Source: Owenia fusiformis
Taxonomy: Eukaryota; Annelida; Polychaeta; Sabellida; Oweniidae
Direction: 5' to 3'
Assembly (NCBI GenBank): GCA_903813345.2
Contig: CAIIXF020000009.1
Location: forward strand, 32,402,740 to 32,466,739
Length of the DNA: 64,000 nt
This document shows, piece by piece, positions 13,248 to 25,114 of the stretch. Positions within the stretch are counted from its first letter, which is position 1. Each line of letters opens with the position of its first letter. Under the pieces are notes generated by a model. The model made no database searches. It saw only the letters and a program-made list of their open reading frames with translations, and had not been told where the DNA came from. A program made the translations under genes and the position numbers.

Positions 13248-14024
13248 CAGTAGAACCTGCTAAGTGGAACACCTCTATAAGTGGAACACCTCGCAAATGG
13301 AACGCTTTTTCAAAGTCCCGTTTTAAAAATCCATTGACTTAATGTTAATTGAACCTCTGTAAGTGGAACACCTCCAAACTTGAACAGTGAACACCCCATA
13401 TTGAAAAATTAACCTGCTAAGTGGAACAGTCAATTTTCCATAAATTTCAATATTAATACTTATGTAAAAAGTATTAACCTTCTACAGTGATATCTGGGTA
13501 TGAAAACAGGTAATAACATGATAATTGGCAAATCAGGATCACCATTTAGTAAATTGGATTAACCTCCTGTAGAGATGGACACATGATGCTACCTCTAATT
13601 AATACCCCTTGCTGTTTGTTTTAAACTTGATAAGTAAGATTAAGAATGTCAGTTAAAAACAAGTGCATTATTAGCAATAGGAACAAGTCTTTAAAACTTA
13701 ATTGCCCAATCTTTGTTCCTGAGACTGGCAGAATGAGGAGGATTAAGGATGTCAGAAAACATTTTTTGGCAGAATGAGGAGGATTACGATTGTCAGATGC
13801 CTTTTTGAGCGAAACAAATGGATTAGTTAATGGTATGTAGCTGCCCTGCAACAGTGCAATGAACAGGGAATCAGATTTCCGGCGATACATAATAAACCCT
13901 ATATTTGATCTTGTATAATGGTCTTTAAATCTCCGCGAACCCAAAACCTCCGTAAGTGGAACACCTCCTAAGTGGAACGCTTTTTGGCAGAATGGAGGGT
14001 GTTCCACTTACACAGGTTCTACTG
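13248..14024. mobile_element. pogo/Tigger-like non-autonomous DNA transposon (777 bp)
   Basis: Begins CAGTAGAACCTGCTAAGTGG and ends with the inverted counterpart ...CCACTTACACAGGTTCTACTG, flanked by TA on both sides (13246-13247 and 14025-14026). CAGT termini plus TA duplication are typical of the Tc1/mariner superfamily, pogo/Tigger group. Internal copies of AAGTGGAACACCTC (13263-13400 and 13955-13970) show that terminal sequence has been repeated inside. No transposase frame was recognised; the 128-codon minus-strand frame at 13621-14007 is built largely of terminal repeat sequence. Confidence 0.85.
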
Positions 14025-14117
14025 TACTTTAAATTATATGTGACTCACTGCATCATATTTGATGCTGCTCCAGGGTATCATTGTCTGTGTTACCTACATG
14101 TATATAGATATACATTT

Positions 14118-14282
14118 AAAAATAAAAATTGAATGATGAAACAACATGGTAACGCCATAATATTTGATGATTAACTTTAGTCATGAAATACCATATTAGC
14201 ACTTCATTTCTTAAAATAAAAATTAAATGAAGAATCATCATGGTAACGCCATAATATTTGATGATTAACTTTAGTTATGAAC
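14118..14282. repeat. ~95-bp direct repeat, two copies
   Basis: AAAATAAAAATTGAATGA... through CATGGTAACGCCATAATATT and TGATGATTAACTTTAGTCATGA occurs at about 14119-14187 and again at about 14214-14281 with few differences, a local tandem duplication. Confidence 0.85.
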
Positions 14283-15279
14283 TATAAAAAACATTTTAAT
14301 ATTGTCAAAGATGACCATGAACATGAAAAGTGATTATGAATATCATTATATCTGATTGTCAACTTTGAACATGAAAAAAAAATTCTCTGCCATTGTGATC
14401 ACATTTGAAAGTAATCTCATTACTGATTGTGGATGATCACAATATCATGGTTTAGGATTGAGCTGACAAGATCAAAAGAACACTGTGTTGTAATTCGAAA
14501 AACAGTTAGCCTTATTCACCTTAGCTTTATAATTGATGTAACCCTGGAGTCAAGTTTCATATTATTTTCACCCTTATGTAGTTCATCTATTTACCTTGAA
14601 ACTACCAGGAGAGATTAAAACCTTGCCGATGGTATAACAATGGAAGAATTGGGTCCCACAACGGACTCAACTATTTATGAAATGTACCAGTTACAAAACA
14701 AAATGTCACACTAACTGTACCTAAGAAAAAGTCAAGGAAATACTGCAGATGGGTCTCTTGTTAAAAGCTAGAGCAGAACATTTGATATTGTAATAGAAAA
14801 AACATTGATAATTAAAAGGAAATAAGACCTGTGTTCGAATCATTATCAGGGTAGACTGTAGACTTCCTGACTATTAGTTTGTAGGCTTTTTTATTATTTT
14901 TACAGATACTTTTTTGATTCGATTTAAAATAGAGGATGTTGATGGATGTTGCTGATATATTGAACTCATCTGATTCAAAATATTATAGCGTTGGAGAGAA
15001 ATGACTTAGAATTCACTTTTGGTTATAAATGGTAGATTGAAAAATATATGTTTTCTTTTATTTAATCTTTGGGGGAAGGGGGGTAAAGAGAAAGAGGGCG
15101 GTCAAATAAAACAGGACATTTTTGTAACAATGGTGACAGAATCAAACATACAGGAGATGTATAAGAGGTGACAAAATATTGTAATATTGTAAATTTGACA
15201 TTTTATCATTTCAAATATGTATGGTAACTTTATATACGATAGATTAAAGTTTATCAATTATTGATAAAGTTAGAGTATA

Positions 15280-15309
15280 TAGTGCATTACTTCTGGGACA
15301 ACCCTCGTA
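15280..15309 (-). repeat. mariner-like terminal inverted repeat, solo end
   Basis: On the minus strand reads TACGAGGGTTGTCCCAGAAG followed by TAATGCACTA, starting with TA. The same 30 bases occur on the plus strand at 17083-17112. CGAGGG-TGTCC-AAGTAAT ends are typical of mariner-family elements. Any element body would extend to the left of here; no matching partner end was seen there. Confidence 0.6.
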
Positions 15310-15603
15310 TATGATACAAAGTTTTTCTGGAATAAAGTGTGAATAGATAATGACAAGGGATGATATGATTCTGCCTTCAAAGAAGACACAACTCTCACTT
15401 AGAAGACCAACAAGTTCTGACAGATGTAGAAGCCTCACATATCATTTTTGACAGAATCATTTCATATCACACTAACTACAGTCATATAATGTCAAATGTC
15501 ATCACGTCTCAAAATTCCAGTGTTACAGTGTCTTCCTAAACTTTAAAACCTACGATACATAAAACATCAAATGGAATAAAATAGTTTTACCACGAGCTGA
15601 TAT

Positions 15604-15860
15604 CAGGGGCTTAACCAGGATTTATCAAAGGGGGGGGGGTTCATTTTATAATGAAAGGGGGTGGGTTCAAGGCGAAGAGGGGAGGGGTTCGCATGACGGA
15701 AATGGTTTCAGCGAACCAATCAAATTATGGAATATAGTAAGCGTGTCATCAAATAGCTAGTATAAACGTGCGATTCATTGTTCGTGAAAAAATAGTCATC
15801 TTTACAGGAGTGGGGTTTGTTTGTCACGAGCCCAACCAACTCCCCCTGCCTGCGCCCATG
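15604..15860. mobile_element. degraded CAGGCCCGTAGCC-type element
   Basis: Left end CAGGGGCTTAACCAGG, then GGGGGG-TTCATTTT blocks, and right end CCCCCTGCCTGCGCCC, which on the other strand reads GGGCGCAGGCAGGGGG. The layout matches the better copies at 42611, 54283 and 59399, but it is diverged. Confidence 0.5.
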
Positions 15861-17082
15861 TGATATTGAATAAAATTAAATGCATGTAAGAGGTTGATTT
15901 CTGCAGGGATTTCAATAAAATAGATGAGATCCTGTTATAATGACGGAACTTAATCATCATTCTAGTGCAGTACTGTGGTTTTAGGTTTTAATAAGAAGAT
16001 AAAATACAAAGCTGATGGATTGATCAACCTTGAGATATGCAGAACTTATATATTTGTTTGTTAAACAAATAATTGCGTTTTCAGGACAATTATATCTAGT
16101 GCAGTAGTGTGGGTTTTGATAAGAAGATAAAAATGAGCTGAGATATAATAGAACTTATACATATTTGTTTATCCAACAAATTATGGTGTTTTCAGGATTA
16201 TGATGGCTTAGCAAAAATAGTGACCATTTGAAACTCTAACAGAATTTTAGACAGAATTTATCTGAGACGGACTGCTGTATGTTACATGTCAGAGAATCAG
16301 TTTCCAGCTCTTTATTAACTGTCCTTCCACCAAATATTGAAATATTCTCTCATGTTTGGTGGATGGGAGAGAGAGGTTTCTTAGAACATGTATGTTATAT
16401 CATTGTTTGGGATCCTGGGGGTTGTTTTCTTATTCTAGAGACAAGGCCAATAAGCAAAGTCCATTATGTTTTCTAAAGAACCTTCAATTCCAGAAAAATC
16501 AAAGTCTGTTCCATTACTGAAACAGAAGAGAAGTCAACGTGAAATGTAATTTTAAATTACCTTTTCAGACAACATCAAAACATATTGACTTTAAACCATG
16601 ATGAAGGACAAAGTATTGAGTTATTCCAACCCTGGAGACGATCCAATTTGCTGACGTTGTTCCAAAAAAACTATAAACAAATCTAGAATTAACGGGTTAA
16701 TGGACATTATTTGTTCTGTCAAGGTTGTAAGTGTTGTCTATAAGACAGCCTGCTTCGGGTGTTACATGACAATGAGCAATCCATCATTAACTAAAGGATG
16801 AATAAGAATAGAAGTTACTCAGTCTTTTTATTACCCATATAAGACATGATCTGTCTTATGTCAGCTATAATACTGTGCATTGGTGCCCAGAAAAATTACT
16901 CAAATACATTTTTTACATATTTCAGATTTTAGAGTTATAGCAATGTCTTCATAATTTATACCATTGCTTGATTCTTGAATTTAAAAAAAAATGCTACAAT
17001 ACTTATAGAATAAAAAATTCAATAATGAATTCAAAAATTCAAATTGATAATCGATGCCATTGTGACCTATTAAACCTAAGAA

Positions 17083-17112
17083 TACGAGGGTTGTCCCAGA
17101 AGTAATGCACTA
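17083..17112 (+). repeat. mariner-like terminal inverted repeat, solo end
   Basis: Perfect 30-base inverted copy of 15280-15309, beginning TACGAGGGTTGTCCCAGAAG. It is oriented so that its element would extend rightwards. No partner end was found to the right within the window. Confidence 0.6.
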
Positions 17113-17216
17113 CAATGTATGTGTTAAACAGATCATCTAGAAACAAGTAAAATCTAAATTAAATTTTTCAGCTTGCTTCCTTCAAAGACATTATTTTATG
17201 TCTCGATAAAGAACCA

Positions 17217-17464
17217 TTCTCGATTTGGAAAGTTGAAGTTCATTGGCTTATTTGACATAAAACATATTTCGATGTTATCAATGTCGCCAACAATTTTGAT
17301 TTTGTTCGCTAATATTTGTTTTATGAAAGAAATAATAATATTACCATAAATAAATCTTAAATATTCAAAAGATCACATTTCAATGTACACAATGTAAAAA
17401 TATAAAATTGTTGGCGACATTAATAACGTTGAAATAAGCCGATGAACTTCATTCTCCAAACTGG
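17217..17464. repeat. imperfect inverted repeat (foldback)
   Basis: GAAGTTCATTGGCTTATTTG...ATCAATGTCGCCAACAATTTT (about 17234-17301) pairs with AAAATTGTTGGCGACATTAA...AAATAAGCCGATGAACTTC (about 17402-17452). The arms differ by indels. It lies just inside the mariner-like end at 17083 and may be part of a non-autonomous derivative. Confidence 0.7.
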
Positions 17465-18003
17465 TCCTTTGTTGATATTCCCACTTTGAGTCTCAACATC
17501 TTTATGATGGTGTTCCTAGAATGGATACCTTATTTTAACTACTGTACTACTATCCAGTCCCAAGTGACCCTATTTGACCTCTTGGTAACAAATTCCCTCC
17601 TACGGCCCCCAAGTTTCTGTGAAAAACATAAATGCAAAAACCGAAAATCTGAGGCAATTATTCTTAAAAATATGAAACCTCTTGACAATTTGATTATAAA
17701 TATATCATTTTTATGTAACTATACACTATTGAACAACCAATTTTAATAAATAATTGTGTCACCTCAAATTGAGGTATTTCATAGAATAATGCCTGGTAGA
17801 AAGTGTACAGTCATTGACTTCAGGTAAACTAAGTCCCTAGTTGACTTTAAAGATATCTGCAAAGACACTAATTGGAGTCACTGCAGGCATATCATTTAGC
17901 TTATTTCCCCGAGACCTGGATAAAAATTCTTACTTACAATTCAAGATCAACACCTGAAAGGACCCCATCACCTCACCTTACAAAGTCTACATGAGGAAAT
18001 AAC

Positions 18004-18265
18004 ATGCAAAATGTCATCAAATGGCATATGTTACAGATGCCAAATGCCGTCAGAAAAAAGTTGGAGACCACAACAAAATGTTTGGCGATGACATAAAAAG
18101 TTTTGTTTTTGTTACAGATGCCAATTGCCGTCAGAAAAAAGTTGGAGACCACAATAAAATGTTTGGCGATGACATAAAAAGTTTTGGTTTTTGTTACAGA
18201 TGCCAGATGCCGTCACAAAAACGTCGGAGACCACAGCAAAATGTTTGGCAGTGGCATAAAAAGTC
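18004..18265. repeat. TGTCACC dispersed repeat, copy A, triplicated 82-bp unit
   Basis: Begins CATGCAAAATGTCATCA and ends GTGGCATAAAAAGTCC. The segment GTTACAGATGCCAAATGCCG...GTTGGAGACCACAACAAAAT...GATGACATAAAAAGTTTT is present three times with a period of about 82 bp. The 91-codon plus-strand frame across it is a by-product of the repeat. Confidence 0.85.
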
Positions 18266-19185
18266 CTGCATTAATCTATCTACACGGAGGAGATGAGATT
18301 CTGAGAGAGAATGTGAGAGCACAGTGTTTTGATGTAAGACACTGTCTTGATTGATTCCCATATGATTCAAGATTTATTGTGCTTCAAGCAGTCTTTGACA
18401 CAATTATCCCTTTCAAAGAATAAGTGATTCCTTCGGGTTTTTAAAGATATCCATTATGGGTGACCAAAATTAGCTGAAAGCAATGGATCGCTTGACATTT
18501 CCCTATGAGAAAATAACATGGATAAAAATGTTTTTCACTTTATCTAAAAGGAATTACTTATTCCTTTAAAGGGGTTAACTGTGTGTCAAAACACAACATA
18601 CTGATGCAAGAAAAATTAAAAAAGCAGGGGTGGAAGGGGTTGAAAATCAGGAAAACATTTCAGAAAAAACATGTAGGTGGGTTGTTTGCATCTTCCCTGT
18701 CTCAAAGTCGAAATTATTTTATCATCTCTAGGAGTGCCTTTCCTAGAGGTAATGCATTGGTCTAATACAGATGCACCTGTTTAAATCCTCAGAAAATAGC
18801 CAAAATCCAACATATGACTGTCTGAAATCTGTTGCCATACTTTCCCTCCTCCTTTGTCAAATTTTATTGGCTCCTTGTTGTCTGTCAAGTTTAACTAATA
18901 GTAATTTATTAATATGGAAAATTAATATTATTATCTCCGTGGCAATATATCATTTCTATACAATATTATGATTATCAAGAGGCTGACAGAGAAAGCTTTT
19001 GAAGGGTAACTTGAAAATTATCTCGAAGAGCAAACTGATATGATTAACTATTTTCAAAAACTAATTCTCTAAAACATAATACCATCTGACTAAAATAGAG
19101 GTCTAATGAGGTCTTGATGACCTTCCATGACTTTCAACATAAACCAAATGGTTATGTACTGGATAAAGCATAAGAATGAGATTTT

Positions 19186-19240
19186 ATAAGAAATAATACA
19201 CCGAAGGCCGAAGGCCTGAGGTTATTATTTCTTATCAAAT
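19186..19240. repeat. short perfect hairpin
   Basis: ATAAGAAATAAT...CCGAAGGCC...GAGGTTATTATTTCTTAT forms an inverted repeat of about 12-16 bp arms around a GAAGGCCGAAGGCC core, similar in style to the palindromic sequences at 6110-8009. Confidence 0.6.
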
Positions 19241-19942
19241 CGAATTCGAATGCTTTATCTTACTTAAATCACACACATTCTTATTACAGGTAAATGGTCA
19301 ATGATCTAATCTGGAAAATTTTATTTCTTTTGTGTTGACTGTTCATGTAGGGGTAAATGGTTTGATACATGTAAGTGAGTGAGTTCTTTTGAGTTGACTG
19401 TTCATGTAGTTATATAGACAATTAATTGTAACAACAAAAAGAGTTGGTTGCATTGACCTCATGAGTGTGAGTTGATGTAAGTGACTGAGTGGGCTATAAT
19501 TAGTCTAGCTTCAGTGCACTACAGGTGACTGTCCAGTCCAGAACATTGCATTTGAATACAGCAGAATATTTGTAAGTAAGATAAGATCAATGATGTAGAT
19601 AGCAACAAAAATTGATAAATTGTTTTATTCTAAAGAATGCACAGTAACAAGAAAGGGGTACATGTATTTTTGTATATTGTTTTTAGGGAATGAAAACTAT
19701 CAAAAACTGTCAATGGTCATTTATGTCTCACTTGTTTTTGATAGCTTGCCAAGTGTACATTCTTTAAAAACAATAGAAAAATAATGCACTTTCCTTTTGA
19801 TAAAACCATACATTCTTAAAAATAAACCACAGCAAATTCTATTGTGTTGCTACCCAAGTGGGATTTAATTAGAAATAAAATCCAGCGACTCAAATTCAAA
19901 TTGGGTAAATACTGTTAATCTTTTAAAGATTACAGATGAATA

Positions 19943-20102
19943 CAGTAAAACCTGTCGAAGTGGAACACCTTTGGTATGTCTAAAAAGTGTTCCACTTGGG
20001 AGGTGTTCTACTAACAGAGGTTAATTTAACATAAAGTCAGTTGGTCGAGGGACCGTGAAAAGTGTTTCACTACAGAGGTGTTCTACTTTACAGGCTTCAC
20101 TG
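19943..20102. mobile_element. pogo-like MITE (160 bp)
   Basis: Starts CAGTAAAACCTGTCGAAGTGG, ends ACTTTACAGGCTTCACTG, flanked by TA on each side. Contains inverted GTGTTCCACTT blocks. Same family as 13248-14024 and 35366-35527. Confidence 0.85.
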
Positions 20103-20104
20103 TA

Positions 20105-21058
20105 TTTCCTTTAAGAATGCACAATCAAACTCTTGAAAAGTACAAGGAAACAGAAGTCAGCGAAAATGAAAGACACTTTCCTTTTCCAGGGTTTACAAGG
20201 CCTTAGTTGTTGTGACCGTGACAACATGTTCTTAGTAGGTTTTTGACAAATTGTTTATAGGTCAAGTTACGCACAATAATAAATTCAGACGCATCATTAT
20301 TTGAGGTACAAGTATCATTGAGCATGTCAAATGGTGTAAACAAGGAACGTGACGGTTAAAACATATCTGTATAAAGGTAAACTCACGTGTATTCAATTTT
20401 TTCTGCGGAGTAGCCTGTCACGTGTTTTTGATTATGAATAATGCATCTTAATGTGCCATTTGAGTGCATCCTGTGGATTTTTAATACAACTGATGTGCAG
20501 AAACCCCACTGTATGTTGGGACACATTTTGCGTATTACCGCATGCATCCCTTGAACTGGATACACTTAAAAGAGTGATGTCATATACATAAATCTGCTAA
20601 ATGTGTTACAGATTTCAGATAGGTTTGGAAAAAAAACAAGCAAAACCTTGTGATCTAGAACAACATTTAATTAAAACTTTCGAACATCAACCTAAAAATA
20701 ATGAATAATGAGGAGAATTGGTGAATATTTATGAAAAAAACACAAATGGTAACATTTGAAGAATACCAAAACCCTATAAATCACATTAAACCATGTTAAA
20801 CCAATACAAAACATTAATGATTATTACCTTCAGATATCCATTATTCTAAAGGTAATACTGAATATCAGACAAAGGACAAAATTTATGAGGTTTACATATA
20901 TTGTATTCAAGGTCTAAATAACCTTGCTGATGAGTACACCACGACATATCATGTCACTTTTTTGCTTGCAGGTATACTTGTATCAAATCATGGGATCACA
21001 TCAACTCAAATGTATCTAATCACCTAATGGATCATTTGCTAGCAAAAAACAAATACTA
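20105..21058. other. no recognised feature
   Basis: AT-rich sequence without coding signals or repeats that I could recognise. Confidence 0.45.
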
Positions 21059-21633
21059 CAGGGTGTTCCAAGATAGGCAAGCCTCTACTCCTCTTGCTAT
21101 AGAGAGGATAATATGAACTCCTGGGCCCATTTTGATTTTTTTTATGAGGAAGGTCATGGTTTCCGTTAATAGCCATGTTTAGACAAAGGACTGAAAGTGT
21201 AGCTTAAACACTCTTTTTCAGCTCATCATTATTTTGAGCTAGAAGTGAATTTTTGAGTAGAGAAAATGGTGTTAATGTTCTTTTTTGAAGCGGAGAAGTC
21301 AAACATTTTGAATAGAAATCATAGTAATCTAATCATGATTTGAAGATCATTTAAAATCAAATCCACAGCAAAGTTTGAAATAAATGAAATATTTACGTGC
21401 GGATGTCAGAGAATACACTTTTGGTTAACCAATGATTTTATTGATAAAAAAATGTTAAAAATTTTCCCGATATCTGCTTAAATAATGTATGGTATGTATA
21501 TTTGTATTGATTATTGTATTGTTAAATTACAAAAAAGGTACGGTGAAGCATATGTCAAGGTCATTTGATTTCGTTCTAGAAGCAATATTTGGTCATTTAT
21601 ATTGCTCAGAATTCCTTTAATGTGATCAGACAT

Positions 21634-21902
21634 ATTCAAATTATTGACAATAATTTCATTTATGGCAATGTGAGAGTCGGTTAAGGTTTAGGTATGAACA
21701 AGCCCTAAGAAGACCATTCCCCGGTTATCCCAGGTAAATGTTTCTGGTAAGTTACACTGAACGAAACATCAAGCTTCAGATCTCGAGAGTACGAGATGAG
21801 ACTTTAGACGAGATATCGATAGGATTGTAGTTGGAGGGTTTTCTCCCTAGGTGCGTACAAAATCCATTAACATCAATGTAAGTTATACATTTCGATTCTT
21901 TT
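21634..21902 (+). repeat. Ngaro split direct repeat A1
   Basis: 269 bp from TTCAAATTATTGACAATAAT to ACATTTCGATTCTTTT, identical by eye to 27899-28167. Marks the left end of the element. Confidence 0.93.
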
Positions 21903-22965
21903 TATCGACATTTATCTCTTGTATATACATTTATCTATCGCTGAATCGTTTTGTGAAAATTTTATCGTAATATTTCACACAAAAAACGTCAGTTTAAAAA
22001 AGTTCAAAAACATTTCAAACATGTTTTATCTTTTGTCTTTATGACTTTGTAGTTTTATGTTTGAAGTATTCAATTGATATCTCGTACATATGGTTTAAAA
22101 CTTGAATTTATACAAAAGAATTAATTTATTGATGAATATGGACACGTCACATATTACTCGAGTCTCTACCTTACAGCTAGATGTAACTTCATTTATTTCG
22201 TTTGTACTCTTATTTCGTATGTAAAAATTGCTACACGCACCTAGAAATCATTTTATATTAATTATATTTAGGATGAAGCGTTGCTTGTCTGGTTTTAGAT
22301 ATTTCAAAATTTCTTTTCGGAGTTTGACACATGGTTAAATTTTCTCGCTGTAGCTAAAAATGGCTTCCGGTTCCAGACGTCAATAATGTAGGAAACTTTG
22401 AAATTATTCTCGCTTAAAGAAATCAAATATAACAATAGATACAGACGGAGATGTGTGCTGATGTTTCTCAAATCTATACATAAAGATATATTTCATATTA
22501 TTATGCCGTATTTCCTGTGTGTGTGACACATTGATTTACAATATTTACAACACCAAGGCAGCTAATCTTTCTACTCAAAGCCGGAATATAGAGAAGGTTT
22601 GGACCTAAGTAAGTCACATACATGTCCTCAAGTTACGTTCAATAGACTCCATCCAATCTAATAATAGATATTTCATTTATTTACGAGTGTAAGTAACCTT
22701 GTAGGCTATTAAATAAATATATCTATTCTATTTTATTATCCCATTCCAGAGATTTCTGGTTGTTATTGGGATTATTCATAGTACCATTAAGGTACAGATA
22801 TCATTTTATTATTTGATATATATTTATCTCTTGAGAGAGCTATAATTATTCCTTTTCTTCTATATTTCTGACACCTTATTGCACATAATAAACTTTACTC
22901 TGAGGATAAGACGGGAGTCATTAATATCCTTACCTTTCTTCTCCCATTATACAAGACAATTAGAG

Positions 22966-23572
22966 ATGCCTAATGTTATTAGGGTCAGCTTTTTAGGCCA
23001 CAGTTTTGTTCGAAAAATAGAAGAATCTAACCATTTTGACTTCAAATTAAAGGAAGACATAGTTAACTATAATACCATCATTGTATATACAATTAAACAA
23101 TTTCAGATGATGTAAAATATAAAAATCCCTATCCAGATATGGCTATATTACAGCTAGGAGAAAATGATCTGGTTCATAGATCATCTACCTTTGTTGCAAA
23201 AAATCTCATCACTTTGGCTGAACAATATTTAGATATACATCCTTCATTAAAAGCCTTTTATATTGGAGAACTATTTCAACGCTCATGGCATCCTTTCAAA
23301 TCCTCGATCAATACTGCTTCAGAAGGCATTCAATATAATTCAATATTTTATCTACCAATTTCAAATTGTTAAATGATATTCATCATCATAAGGGCAATAG
23401 ACTTTTGTTCCTACATCACCCACATACCACCCAATATAGAATCAATGGTCAAATTTGATAGATGACTCCTACGATCCCATACATCTCAATGCAAAGGGGA
23501 AAAGCGTTTCGTCAAGTCCTGGAAAGGCGCAGTCCTGAGATTTCTTTATTACATTTATTAGGTAATAATAAT
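22966..23572 (+). pseudogene. SGNH-hydrolase ORF remnant of the Ngaro element
   Basis: From ATG at 22966 the reading gives MPNVIRVSFLGHSFVRKI, with GHS as the block-I serine motif. After a frame break comes AILQLGENDLVHRSS (23142 onward), where GEND is the G-x-N-D block. After a further break comes DDSYDPIHLNAKGK (about 23464), with D-x-x-H as the C-terminal catalytic pair. These are the order and motifs of SGNH/GDSL hydrolases, and accessory SGNH ORFs are known from Ngaro elements. All three catalytic blocks survive although the frame is interrupted at least twice (TAA at 23113-23115 and after 23370). The role of the hydrolase in retrotransposition is unknown. Confidence 0.8.
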
Positions 23573-23739
23573 TAGACTTAACATTAGAAGAGACGGCTAC
23601 TCTTCTCTAACCAAACATAAGCCAGAGAGTCGTTAACTTTTCACAATAGTTTATTCACTTAGTTATCCTTCATAAGTACTATACTTATATTAGGAAATTT
23701 AGTTTCCTGTTTACTTATATTTTATCATATTTATATTAT

Positions 23740-24305
23740 GATAAATATATATTATTTTGTATATCATCTGCATTTATTCATGCAGTGTATACTATACCTT
23801 TAGTCTTGATATGTTATCATATTTATATTATGATAAAATTCATATTATTTTATATTTCATATTCATGCATTGTATGCTTTACCTTTATTATTAAAGGTTA
23901 TCATATTTATATTATGATAATTCATATTATTTTATATATCATATGCATTTATTCATGCATTGTATACTTTACCTTTATTCTTAAAGGTTATCATATTTAT
24001 ATTATGATAATTCATTTTTTATATATCATATGCATTTATTTATGCAGTGTATTCTAAATCATATTTATTATGATTAGCCTTATGGGCATCATATTTATAT
24101 TATGATAATTCATAATCTTTATATTTCATATGCATTTATTTATGCAGTGTATTCTAAATCATATTTATTATGATTAGCCTTATGGGCATCATATTTATAT
24201 TATGATAATTCATAATCTTTATATATCTTATGCATTTATTTATGCAGTGTATTCTAAATCATATTTATTATGATTAGCCTTATGGGCATCATATTTATAT
24301 ACATC
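23740..24305. repeat. ~90-100-bp AT-rich tandem repeat inside the Ngaro element
   Basis: Six diverged copies of a unit with GCATTTATTYATGCAGTGTA...ATCATATTTATATTATGATA. The first three have a period of about 85-90 bp, and the last three (24031, 24132, 24232) a period of about 100 bp with an added TTATGATTAGCCTTATGGGC. It sits between the SGNH remnant and the Pro/Ser-rich ORF. Each unit carries a TATCATAATATAAATATGATA-like palindrome. Confidence 0.88.
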
Positions 24306-24401
24306 TAACATGGAGCATGTGCTTCTATTTATATTTATCTAAATGTTTTTATGTCTTGAAGTTGCTTACCCTTTATATAACTACTAATTATTTCACTGCA
24401 A

Positions 24402-24823
24402 ATGTCTGAAACTGAAGGACCTAACCCAAGTATTACTTTTGAAGAGTATCACACTTCTAATACCCTGACTGCAGCCAAGTCTATGCCCACTTTAATAAGG
24501 GGCAACTTTACAACAACTTTTCCCTTATCCCCTTTCCCTTCTTATTCCACTACATCTTCCATTCCAACCCAACATTTCATTCTCTCTAAATAGACCCACA
24601 GCATCTATTACTCGCCCTATTCCATCTTTTGCATCAAGCGCTAATATCCAACCCTACCCTTTCATCCCTCCAGTCTCTACTAACCTTTCAGCTTTCCATA
24701 ATTCCCAACCCGTCTCTACAGCTTATGGATTAATTCCCAACACAAATGCCATGCTACAAGGACAGGTGTCAGTAGCTTCAATAAATCCAATTCCCAGTTT
24801 TCATCATATTACATTACATTAAT
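24402..24823 (+). pseudogene. Pro/Ser/Thr-rich ORF remnant (gag-like or pol N-terminus) of the Ngaro element
   Basis: ATG at 24402 opens MSETEGPNPSITFEEYHTSN, then a Ser/Pro-rich segment to a stop at 24591. In a shifted frame RPTASITRPIPSFASS... continues to about 24823 with the same composition (YPFIPPVSTNLSAFHN), so one frameshift separates the halves. The position upstream of reverse transcriptase and the low-complexity make-up suit a gag or pol N-terminal region. No zinc knuckle was seen. Confidence 0.6.
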
Positions 24824-24904
24824 TTGTCCATATTTCAGATTTTGCGGATTTACTTTAATTCATTTCTATGATATTCTTATATTTTGGTATTCATGTATTG
24901 ATTC
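24805..24904 (+). repeat. internal copy of the Ngaro 3' non-coding module
   Basis: About 100 bp (CATATTACATTACATTAATT ... TTTGCGGATTTACTTT ... GGTATTCATGTATTGATT) closely matching 27477-27584, which lies after the recombinase ORF. The sequence normally downstream of the coding region is thus also present between the first ORF and the reverse transcriptase. Confidence 0.88.
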
Positions 24905-25114
24905 ATGATTGTATTGAAGAAGACAAAAACAATGATTATGTCCTCTGTGAGATGTAATCTGACAATTCTTTTGAATCAAAACATTTGAATTTAAACCCTT
25001 CAAAGAAGGGAAAATCCTTTCATTTCCAGAATGGGTCCGAGCATTCAGTATATTTATTGCTGTCTATACCCAAAGATTTCATGATCAAACCCCTCACCTC
25101 TTGAAATATATATC

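Noticed and set aside
13621-14007. 128-codon minus-strand frame as a transposase
   Set aside because: It lies within a pogo-like element and is built partly from the AAGTGGAACACC repeats; no DDE or helix-turn-helix motifs.
18021-18296. 91-codon plus-strand frame with KCRQKKVGDHNKMF repeats
   Set aside because: Translation of the triplicated 82-bp TGTCACC repeat core.
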